A DNA stretch of 64,000 bases from Cyclaneusma minus. Taxonomy: Eukaryota > Ascomycota > Leotiomycetes > Marthamycetales > Marthamycetaceae. Made by a program: the position numbers and the translations under genes. The DNA lies in NCBI GenBank assembly GCA_037179335.1, contig JAKZHN010000004.1, positions 186,001 through 250,000 of the forward strand, given 5' to 3'. Shown here one piece after another: positions 31,565-40,744 of the stretch. Under the pieces are notes generated by a model. The model ran no database searches. It was not told the origin of the DNA and worked only from the letters and a program-made list of their open reading frames with translations. How positions within the stretch are numbered: position 1 is the first letter of the stretch; every line of letters begins with the position of its first letter.

Positions 31565-33441
31565 GGTTGCGGAGAGAGATGTTTTGCGATGAGATGTGGG
31601 AAAGGAAGGCAGGACTACCGACCGCGCTCGGCGCAAGGGGCAGACGCCCGCGAAAGCGGTCTGAGATGCTTCAGAATGGGTTGTGATGGATGGCGGCGAA
31701 AGGAAGAGTCAGGTCGGCTTGGGGGGCTCGGGGGGTTCGGGGGCAGACAAAGGCGAGAGCTTCGCTATGTACCACTGGGTCTCGCTTTTGGGTGCGCTGA
31801 CGGGCTCAGGCGCGTGGCACCAAGGGCCTGGTGATTTGAAAGCGAGCGCCTAATCCAGAAATCTCGGGCTAGATATATAAGAATAGCCAGGCCGTGCTGT
31901 GGGGTTGCAACAAGCGCAACGTCTAGAGCAGGCTCTGCCGTCGGTGAAGTAGATTAGCTGTGAATGGTTCGCTGCAAGACCGTTGCTGCTGGAGGCGAGA
32001 GAGGCACGCGGGGCAGGATCGCGCGGTGAACAATGGGAGCTGCCAGGCGGCAGGCACGTTGGAGATGTCGGACGCTGGAGTGAGCGCTGCAGAAAGAGCC
32101 GGCCGGACGCGTTCGGGCCCTCCTGCAGTCTTTTATTTCCCAGATTAGGGCACTGCTACATGTAGACAGCGAAATTTGTGGTGGAGTAGCGTAGGTAGCT
32201 TGCCCAATCTGCCCTCTCTTGCGCCGTTGCGCGCCGCTGCAGCCAGGCAATATAGTGGCAACAATATATAGATAGGAGCCTCTCTAGCAGTGCGCCCGTG
32301 TTTTCTGTCGATTTCAGTTATTCGTTCCCCTATCTCAGCCCCCGCCGGCACGCACATATGGCACTCTATCTCAACCGCCCGCTCTCTCCAAGTCTCTCAC
32401 TTCCCCTCTGCACCTCTCCTCACTTCGGCACCCAGCTGGCCGCCTCCGAGGCCTCCAAAATTAAATCCCTCATACACATCGGTCGTCATAAAGCCCCTGC
32501 CAGTTTTCCCCCGCCAGGCCTGTGCAGAGATCTGGGCCTGCGCGCGTCACCCGCTCTGTTCAACACCGGATGTCGTCAACATACGACTTCTGTCGGCTCC
32601 GCGAGCGCGAATTCCTTCCAAGTCTGATAGGATGGAGGTGTCACTGCCCTCGCAGCATTATTGTTAGCATGTGAAGGAGACATGAGGTACAGATTGAAGC
32701 TGCCGAACGCGCGAAGACGTCATGCCCTCCTGCTATCCCTGTGATTGCCATATGGCTGCACTGATTGGCGAATTCGGAATCCCCAAAGCGCCAGTTACTC
32801 TAACAATCCGTGGCGGTGACTGCCTTTGGCGAACCCAGCTATAATGAGGCTGTGTCTTATCTTCGATTTGTTCGACCTTACAAGAGTGAAACTACCGCTA
32901 TGTCTTCTTGTTTCAAAAACGCACTGGCCGGCAACCCACAGCAGAAAACAGTAAACTGACCCGAGTCGAGCCTGGCACGACTCCAGCCAACACGTGCTCC
33001 AGAGATGTGGTGATATTCACCAACTGCCAATTGGCAAGACACCCACCCGATGCCAGTTACCGTTGCACCACAGCCCCGGACATGTGAGCTGTCGCGCCGC
33101 GTATGCAGCACACCTTGCAGAATGCCAATGACCTTGGATGTGGATGGTCGATCTTCCCGGCTGGTGGGATTTTGCCAGGGGCCAGGGGCACTGGACAAAC
33201 TCGGAAGTCGACCTTGAACAGTTGGAACTCGAGGCCGACCCCAGCGACACAGCATTTCACACCGATACTTTGTGGTACGTAGATGGGAAATTTCCCGTTG
33301 AATTTGCATCCTCCCTCGTTGATTTTCGGTATTTGGTCGTCCTCTTCGCTCAACGACATAATTATACATATGGGGGTCCCCTGATACGCCAAGTATGATG
33401 CACATGCCTCGCATTTCATATCCTTACAAGGCCATACGGAA
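31565..33441. other. 1.9-kb intergenic region between kinase and uL5m genes
   Basis: No domain-bearing frame found. The 31640-31900 part is G-rich on the plus strand, and 32290-32460 is C/T-rich. This is probably the promoter and leader of the kinase plus the 3' region of the uL5m gene. Confidence 0.45.
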
Positions 33442-34659
33442 CTAGTTGACCAGTTTTCCGTAGAATGGGACTCCTAAGCTGCTAAGCAGGAGTCGGGCGT
33501 TTCGATCGGTCTCAGTTGTGGTATGTACAGTAACATGGAATCCTGGTATCATCTGGCATACTCGTGAGCAATGAGGGGAGAAAGGGGTAGAATGGACGCA
33601 AATACCTTAGGGGGGTACATGTCGTAATTGACCTCAACTTCTGGAAACAGTTGTGCAGCTTCGGGGCTAAATCCCCAGCTAAGATTTCCACTGCTATCAC
33701 CGGTTGTACCTAGGATGGTGTCAGCTTATCCAAGGCTCCGAACGTGATAAATCTACTCCCAAACATACCTTTCACACCAGGCCAGTCCTTGATTCTAGGA
33801 AAGACCAGATTGACGCACTTGTCCACAAACTCCCAGGCCTCCGGCCCGCGTATATGGCAAGTCATAGAAACCGCCATTCCGGGTCGAATACCAAATTGCT
33901 GAACATTTTTCTTCGCTTTGAAGATCTTGGGTCTGACACCAGTGATTGCCTGGAGCATGATTCCAGCGACATGTAGGTGACCAGAGTTCTCGATGGCGCC
34001 TTTCACCATGGTGTGTACAGTAACGGCCTCGATTTCTGGCACGTTTCGCCAAGTGATATCTTTCTCGATCAATGGTAAGACATCTCCACCACGCGGTCCA
34101 CGCTTGGGCCGGTTCTTATGATATGGCGATGAGTCGTCCCACGACCGCAGACGATCAGCTTTCGGAAGCTCCACGGTTCCTGGCGGCTTATGCTTATATG
34201 TGAGAGTCATGAGGTCGGGGGCGACGGTGGATTCGTAGGTCTCTTGCAGACGGGGAAGGTTGAAAGGACCGGGGACGAACTGACGAGACGATGGGTCCGA
34301 GGAGGGAGGAGGCTGATGGGGATGAAGAGGTCCCCGATAGTACCGTGGCGGTCTAAACTTATATCTAAACTTGGGGTTAGAAGTGTTCGGGCGCAAGACT
34401 TCCGGGCTTGTACACACCTGCTGGGAGGCAGTTCTCTCCTCCGGGCCTCAGCGCGCTTCACAGGATCATAACTCTTCACGACCTCTTCTGATGGCCCTGG
34501 TATGACAAGGGACGAGCTGGGTTCCAGATCGGCCAAGTCTTCGGTTGAAGCTTTCGTAGAAGCATGGCGCCTGGTCCTACATGCTGCAGCTGGCAGACGG
34601 CGGGGCGCGTCCCTCAGTAGCAGCTTGGAGAAGGCAATTGGCAAGTCTCTGAGCGCCAT
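33442..34659 (-). CDS. MRPL7: Mitochondrial large-subunit ribosomal protein uL5m (MRPL7)
   Basis: Minus-strand exons 34418-34659, 33769-34364, 33606-33709 and 33442-33552 encode 350 residues. uL5m binds 5S-site rRNA regions of the mitochondrial 54S subunit. The N-terminus has a basic presequence (LLLRDAPRRLPAAACRTRRH). The L5 core appears as LPKADRLRSW, MVKGAIENSGHLHVAGIMLQ, ITGVRPKIFKAKKNVQQFGI and, across intron 3, TTGDSSGNLSWGF. It ends with PEVEVNYDMYPPK, then MIPGFHVTVHTT and LLLSSLGVPFYGKL. Splicing is essential: the second exon's own frame otherwise runs into unrelated residues after GVKG. It is divergent from the USP gene. Confidence 0.93.
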
Positions 34660-35214
34660 GGTCTCCTGAGGAATTCCGGATCGATGGCAGCTTTCGGGGC
34701 TGCTGCATTGGCGGTCTACACGGGAGATGTTGCAGCTATTTTGGCTGCACAAATTGAATGCCAAGCCACAACGCGCCCGCTGCCTGAGGCTATGTAATGC
34801 GAACATAGAGTGAAAGACCCGCACAGCCTTGCAAGAATAGCCGCGCCGGGACATCCTTGCAGCATGGATACAGGTACATTACACCTAAGAAGTTAGTCTG
34901 GACGGCGATTATGTAGAGCTATCGTGGTGCCTGAATGCGGTGCCTGAATGCTTCAAATGTTGCCAATTCCATCCTCTCTTCCTCTCCTTTCCCCCTTCTC
35001 CACCTCCAGCTGCTGTCGCGTGCTCTCTAAATCACGCGAGTTGGCTAAGAAAGCATCCTAAGGTGCCGGCCACCCACCAAACTTGCCTACTCTGCGACGA
35101 CCGATTCCAAACATTCACGATAATGGCTGGCGCAGTCTTGCGCATACAGTACCGATTACCTGGCTGTTGCAATTGAGAATAGCTGAGCACCGAGCTACTG
35201 GCCTGAGCGGCGCA
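34660..35214. promoter_or_regulatory. Divergent promoter region of MRPL7 and the USP gene
   Basis: This 555-bp interval lies between two divergent start codons. A C/T-rich tract at 34965-35010 precedes the USP leader. No individual site is claimed. Confidence 0.4.
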
Positions 35215-38105
35215 ATGGAGCGACCCAGCACCGTCATCCACAGCTTCAACAAGCTCCTGGGCCGGAAGGACAAGACTGAGGAGGCACACAAGCGGAGCAG
35301 ATCTACCGATCCTACAAAGCGGGAAGGCTTTCCTAAAGTAACGTTCCCCGCCAACACAAGTGCTTTACATATTCAAAATCAAAACTGCTTTGAGTCCTTA
35401 TGCGACTCGTTGTCTGCTTCTGCTGTTTCGGAAATTTGGCCGAAACCACTCAACATTAAGAGCGAAGCTGACACTCTCGAAGCCTCGATCGCTGTCATCT
35501 GGCGATGTCCATCTGGCGATATTCAACAGCGATGGCCTTGCGAAACTCGATCGCGGGGATTCGAAAAGGGTATGCCAAACTGCCCAGACCACAAGCTCTC
35601 TATTCGCGAAGACTCAGCCTGATCGATATTAGATTACCGCGGTCAGAAAACGGTTCGAGCGCGAAGGCTTTACAGACATCGATGGATCTATCCTTGAATT
35701 TGCTTCGCAACTGACCATCTCGAACGGCGATGTTGAGAAGATATACGAAATGGCGTTGATGGTCCAAGACTCTACGCATCAGCGAATCACGCTCTACTCG
35801 GCAGATGTCAAGATGCTGGGGGCTGAGAATCGCAACGGCGTCACTTGCTATCTTGATGCTCTGCTCTTCGCCATGTTCGCCAAAATCGACAACTTCCTGC
35901 CCATGCTGTCGATGCCGTTTGATGATGAGCCACGGAAGCGCCTCGCTTTCATCCTTAGTCTATGGGTCAACATGCTTAGAACCGGCAAATTGATCCAAGT
36001 AGACATAGTAAGTTCATGATTTGTTGGACGTCACAAATGCTGGAGTTCTGACCTCTCTTGTAGACGAAGCGTCTGCAAGATGCACTTGCAGCGTGTGGTT
36101 GGGAAGAAGCTGCATTGGTACAACAACAAGATACGTCCGAGGCTTTCTCTTTTATCACTGGTCAATTAGGTCTGCCGCTTCTTTCTTTGAAGATGGACAT
36201 ATACCACTCTGGAACCGAGAATGCGGAGGACGATCATAGAATCGTCAACGAACGCCTGCTTGAGGTTGCAGTTCCTGAAGAAAAGAACGGTGGGAAGCTT
36301 ATGTTGGAAGAATGCCTGGATGCGCATTTCCATAACCGTATCGAGGTTTTTAGGAGACTTGAGCGGAGCAGTACAGGCAAGTCTTTGACTTCCCCGGCCG
36401 TGGATAGCGACAAGGAGTCAATCGACGGGTCTGCGGAACATGTCGAGGTGACCGATACTGATGGCCCTTCGCCCACTGCCGAGACACCCGCAAATCCCAT
36501 GTTTCGCGAGGGCAGTCTCATCAGAAAACGCGTCGTCAGTGAAAATGGGACTGCATCTCCCTTTATTTATGCCGATGATAAGTCCACCACCGCGGATTCA
36601 GGTCAAAAGGGCTCTCTAAGAAGAGAGGTACTTATGCCTGCCTGGCAGTTTTTCAATCTCCTTCGTAAGTTGTCGTCTTTTTTCTTCCCCTGCCGTTGTA
36701 TAGGTATGCTGAACCCAGATTAGCATGGTCTGCCGAGTATCTTGCAACCAGCGATCCCCAGCTCGCAGCCCAGTTCTCCAAGACCAAGCCAGTTATTGGA
36801 ATTTGTCTAAAGAGATATGGAATGGATACCAATGGAAAGTCATTCCGACGCGATACTAAAATCGATATTCCGTTGCAAATTGCTCTTCCCAATTTCATCA
36901 ACGAAGGATCCCCGGAAAGCCCGCGCTTCGGCGAAAGATTCAAAGTCGTATTGCAGTCTATTGTCTGCCACCGCGGAGATTCTGTTCAATCCGGTCACTA
37001 TGTATCTCTCGTCCGGGCTACACCGGGAGCTTCACCAGAGACTGTCCTTGTAGATGAAGACAGTCCGCCGGGGTATAGCGAAGACCGGTGGCTAAGATTC
37101 GACGATCTCGCAGATGAAAGGGTTTCCTATGTGGATATAGAAGAGGCTCTTAACGAAGAAGTGCCTTACCTGGTGTTCTACCAGGTACAGCCTCTGTTCG
37201 ACTTCGATGTTTCACCTCCCGAGTCGGAAAGCCAGTCTAGGCCGCCGTCGTATCAAGATGCCAGTCGTCTCACGTCTGAGGTCAGTACCGAGGTTCCATC
37301 GACCAGAGTCAGCTTCTCCGATGACGTTGACCGACCACGAGGGAGTCCAAAACTGAACGACGCCGTCTTCGATGACGATAGACGGGGCAGCGTAGCGACG
37401 GATCTCAGCCTCACAACCACGAACCTACGCCCCGTCGACCCTACTATGCTTCTGCCAGAAAGTCCAGGAGGAGAAGAGAGCCCCGCGAGCCGGATGTCTC
37501 GAGCAGCGGGAATATTTGGCAAGTCCGGCGGTAAGAGCCGGTCGAATAGTCAAGTTGCAGGAGATGGCAAGTCCGGCGGTAAGAGCCGGTCGAATAGTCA
37601 AGTCGGACGAGATGGCAAGTCCGACGGTAAGAGCCGGTCGAATAGTCAAGTCGGACGAGATGGCAAGTCCGACGGTAAGAGCCGGTCGAATAGTCAAGTT
37701 GGAGGAGACAAAGACAAGAGCATCAGCTCTACTTTGTCCAGAATGACTCAAAGGAAGAGCAGGGAGAGGCTCAGCAAGACCTACACCGAGACTTCTACGA
37801 CTGTTTCCGAAGCGTCTGAGGTGCCTGCTAGTGACGAAAAGCCGCGGAAGGGGATCAGAGAACGGCTCAGCAAGACCTACACCGAGACTTCTACGACTGT
37901 TTCCGAAGCGTCTGAGGTGCCTGCTAGTGACGAAAAGCCGCGGAAGGGGATCAGAGAACGGCTCAGCAAGACCTACACCGAAAATTCCACCATCGTATCC
38001 GAAGGGTCTGAAGCGCCTGCGTATGATGAAAAGCCAGAAAAGTCGCGGAAGGGCAAGACCAAGGCGCGGGAACCGGCGCCGGATCGCGAGTGCGCGGTTA
38101 TGTAA
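35215..38105 (+). CDS. USP-family ubiquitin C-terminal hydrolase with a CaaX tail
   Basis: Supported exons are 35633-36007, 36064-36664 and 36724-38105. Upstream, 35215-35337 (MERPSTVIHSFNKLLGRKDK) and 35468-35569 can be joined in frame, but the 5' model is uncertain. The Cys box is AENRNGVTCYLDALLFAMF, with the nucleophilic cysteine. QQQDTSEAFSF is the conserved helix; PVIGICLKRYGM and SGHYVSLVRATPG give the catalytic His, and DRWLRFDD the Asp region. After the catalytic domain lies a long Ser/Lys-rich tail with two sets of tandem repeats. The protein ends Cys-Ala-Val-Met, a CaaX prenylation motif. It is a cysteine protease removing ubiquitin; membrane attachment is inferred. Confidence 0.85.
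37518..37709 (+). repeat. Coding minisatellite, four 48-bp units (16 residues each)
   Basis: Units start at 37518, 37566, 37614 and 37662. Each encodes GKS(G/D)GKSRSNSQV plus a three-residue spacer. Copies differ by only a few bases, so the expansion looks recent. The unit length is a multiple of three, so copy-number change keeps the frame. Confidence 0.92.
37761..38048 (+). repeat. Coding minisatellite, three 96-bp units (32 residues each)
   Basis: Units start at 37761, 37857 and 37953. Each begins RERLSKTYTE and ends around DEKP(R)KG. The first two are nearly identical; the third has diverged. The repeats are in frame with the deubiquitinase tail. Confidence 0.9.
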
Positions 38106-38772
38106 GAGCCTCGATGGCTGGCTGCATTCTTTGCAATACATAGGGTAGCGCTGGCGTTAAGGAAAATACCCGGACGGTGGTTCACCTGTTTTCACTCGAT
38201 GGCCACACCAAAAAAAAGGCAATGGGATAGAGTGCATGGTCTGGAAAGCATAAACATCGAGAGCCGGTAACGAATGGCTCCTCTAGGATGATTGGTGGCC
38301 GAGTTTGGGAAAGAGTAGATGTTAAGGTTTCCGCAATCATCTCGCCGTTCGGCAGTGTACATAATTATCAAATTGGAGTAGAAGGGAAGATCATTTTGTT
38401 CTCGACTTTGACAGTTGAATTTACAATGGGCTGCATAAATGAGAAAGAGTATGTAGTCTTTTATGAAATTTGTTAGACGCTTGGTAAATGCTTGGTAAGT
38501 GACTTTGCTGCTGAAGTTTTAACGCTGTTCCCATACCCTTCATAGCCCCCCTGGACGGCAAAACTGTAGACTTTTACTCAGAAATTATGAATTGTGATCA
38601 TTTTAGAACACCAAAGAGACGTCGTTCGATTGATGACTTCCCGTGCAATAGATATCATAATCTACCACATATAAACACCCCAGACTATCCCATAATCCAG
38701 CTCCAATCCCAGCAAACGATGCTCTCCCCACGTTCACAAAGACCCTAATATCCTCAGCCATCAAACAGAATG
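38106..38772. other. Intergenic, AT-rich
   Basis: No gene seen; 38300-38700 is noticeably AT-rich. It follows the USP stop codon. Confidence 0.45.
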
Positions 38773-39025
38773 TTAAAAAGACATAGCTAGTATGACAATG
38801 ATGGCAGCCAAAGCAAAAGCAATGTTCGGCGAATGGAAACCCTCGGTACCCGACGCCGCAAACTTTCCATCAGCAACAAGCTGACAAGCACGCCCTGTAT
38901 ACCTATCTTCCTCCCTTTTTTTGCAATCTTCCCCACACCAGCTACCCGCATACCCTCGCCGCGGTCCCTGTGCCAGGCGCACTCCGGCTCCGTCGAGAAA
39001 TGCGCGGAATTCACAGCAGGCTCGT
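38773..39025 (-). CDS. Possible terminal exon of a small Cys-containing tail-anchored protein
   Basis: Weak candidate. On the minus strand a good acceptor (GACTAATAG, ending at 39026) precedes a frame of 83 residues. It contains CCEFRAFLDGAGVRLAQ, then GSWCGEDCKKREEDRYTG, and a C-terminal hydrophobic segment NIAFALAAIIVILAMSF. The Cys/charged spacing looks selected rather than random, and the tail resembles a membrane anchor. I could not place the first exon or donor; an ATG with MPLELLMTTRR lies about 125 bp upstream. The family is not recognised. Confidence 0.3.
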
Positions 39026-39327
39026 CTATTAGTCGTGTAATTAAAAGTAGTCGGATTCTGGAAAAACCAAGAACGGTAACGCCTTTTTTCGTGTATAGCA
39101 GCAGCAGGGATACGAAATGAAACCGTCCGCCGAGTGGTCATGAGTAGTTCCAAAGGCATAAAACCTTGCTTGTACAAGGTATCGCTCGCTCCAAAAACGG
39201 TAAAGACGAAGCAGCTACGACAAGGCCGCCGCAATGTAGCGGCGTCGCCTTTCGAGACTGTCGAGTATTAGGCTGGACGTGATGTCGCAGAAGAATAGAA
39301 GTGCAAGACCGATCTTTTGTTGCTTGG

Positions 39328-40744
39328 TCATGAATGAAACAAATCCCAGGCTCGGGCACAGAGTCCCATGAATTCCTCTTTCTTCTTGCGCTGCGTCTCG
39401 GGACTGTCACGGCCTTCGCCGAATGGTCCCCTTCTGGACGTCGGGGGTCCGTTCCCTAATGGTGGGCTAGCGCCTTCCTCATACTCGGCTCTTCCACGCC
39501 TTCGGCTGCGACTCTCTGGCTGTCGCATGGCATTTCCAGTAAGAGGGCTTGGGGGAGTTGGTGGTTGGTGTCCACCGTAATGAACGATCTTTGGCAGAAG
39601 CTCAGGACGACCTCCAGCTAACTCAGCCTGGGCCTCCTCCGCCGAGCGATATTCACGTGACCTCTGCTGCTGCTGCTGCTGCTGCTGCGGCTGTTGTGCC
39701 TGAGCAGACGCATGGCCAGGAGAGGGGAAGTTTGGCCGCGTGTTGGAATGCGAAGAGTTTGATGCAGAACCTGGAGGATGACTGGGGTAGAAACTACCTC
39801 GAGATTGTGCTCCTTCGCGGTGGGCACCAAGTCCTTCAGATGCAAAGACGTCTGAGATAGGGGGAAGCCGGTTGGCAGTTTGGGTTGCCGGCACGTGATG
39901 AATATGCGACGTGTTCGAGAGGTTGGACGGTTGGTTTGCAATATGGCGTGTAAGCGGGTGTGGCTGATGTCGGCCTGTGAACGTTTGGTTCAACGGGGCA
40001 GACTGAATTACCCTTTCGTTGGCAAATTGCTCGTGCGATGGTGCAACAATGCTCAACCCAGGAGGAGCCTTCCTTCGGGAGGTTTGCGGTGCCTTTAAGG
40101 CGGTACTCGGGCCCGCCATGTCTCTCTCCTTGGCGCTCTCCATCGGCGCATCTCCTGGCTTCGCACTTTGCTGTAGCCTTGACTCTATAATATGTCTTTG
40201 CTGCTCGCGGACCGAAAGACTTCGCTGCAGTTGCTCTCGCATCGTAGGATCCTGGGTGACAAAACCTGGCGAGAGACAAGCAATTCCTACATCCTGGATA
40301 CCCAAGCCTCCGCTTTCTCGCGCTGTTAGTTGCCCAGCTGACGGCCTGGCCGTACTGGGATTTGCGGTGGCATTGTTCTTCGAAAGATCGAGTTTACGCG
40401 GTCGGTGCCGTGCGGTAGGGAGTTCGGGAGAGGATGGCGGCTCCTTCTTCACGATGATCTTGGGCGGCTGGCCATTGGCATTGCGAGAACTAGAGAAGCA
40501 CAATTTTAGCAAGGGAGGGAATGAGAGAGATGTTGAGTGAGACATACGCGTTGGGCGAGTCCTTGGAGGCGTTGGGGCTGACGCTGTCGGAGAGGTGGAT
40601 TGGGTGGTTTGGGGTTGCTGACACCGAACCACGACGGGCATTATTGGGCGGCGAGGACTGGGCCGCGGTGGAGGGAGCAATGTCGACGAAGGCCGACCGG
40701 TCGTGGGGAGCTGGCGACGGAGCCATTGCAATGGCAGCACTCAT
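39328..40744 (-). CDS. Unrecognised low-complexity protein with polyQ tract
   Basis: Minus-strand exons 40548-40744 and 39328-40489 encode 452 residues. No known catalytic domain is seen. The protein is Pro/Ser/Asn/Gln-rich and probably disordered, with a basic PKIIVKKEPP patch after the intron, a Gln-rich coiled segment (REQQRHIIESRLQQ), a polyQ run, and a better-conserved-looking C-terminus (LLPKIVHYGGHQPPTPPSPL; KKKEEFMGLCARAWDLF). The composition would fit a nuclear or regulatory protein, but this is inference only. The intron has a GTATGT donor and TCTCTAG acceptor. The frame is open upstream to 41167, but MSAAIAMAPS at 40744 is the first plausible start after a stretch of leader-like composition. 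Confidence 0.72.
39664..39693 (-). repeat. CAG/CTG triplet run encoding polyglutamine
   Basis: About nine CTG (CAG on the coding minus strand) triplets, one interrupted by CGG, encode the polyQ run of the overlapping protein. Such runs are prone to length change. Confidence 0.85.

Noticed and set aside
31098..31686. Overlapping open frames of 164 and 183 codons on the plus strand
   Set aside because: They are antisense to the low-complexity N-terminus of the SAT4-type kinase, whose frame is supported by kinase motifs downstream.
37425..38141. 238-codon open frame antisense to the USP tail
   Set aside because: It is created by the tandem repeats: the complementary strand of in-frame repeats without stops is also open. 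It has no domain, and its repetitive Arg/Leu-rich composition mirrors the sense repeats.
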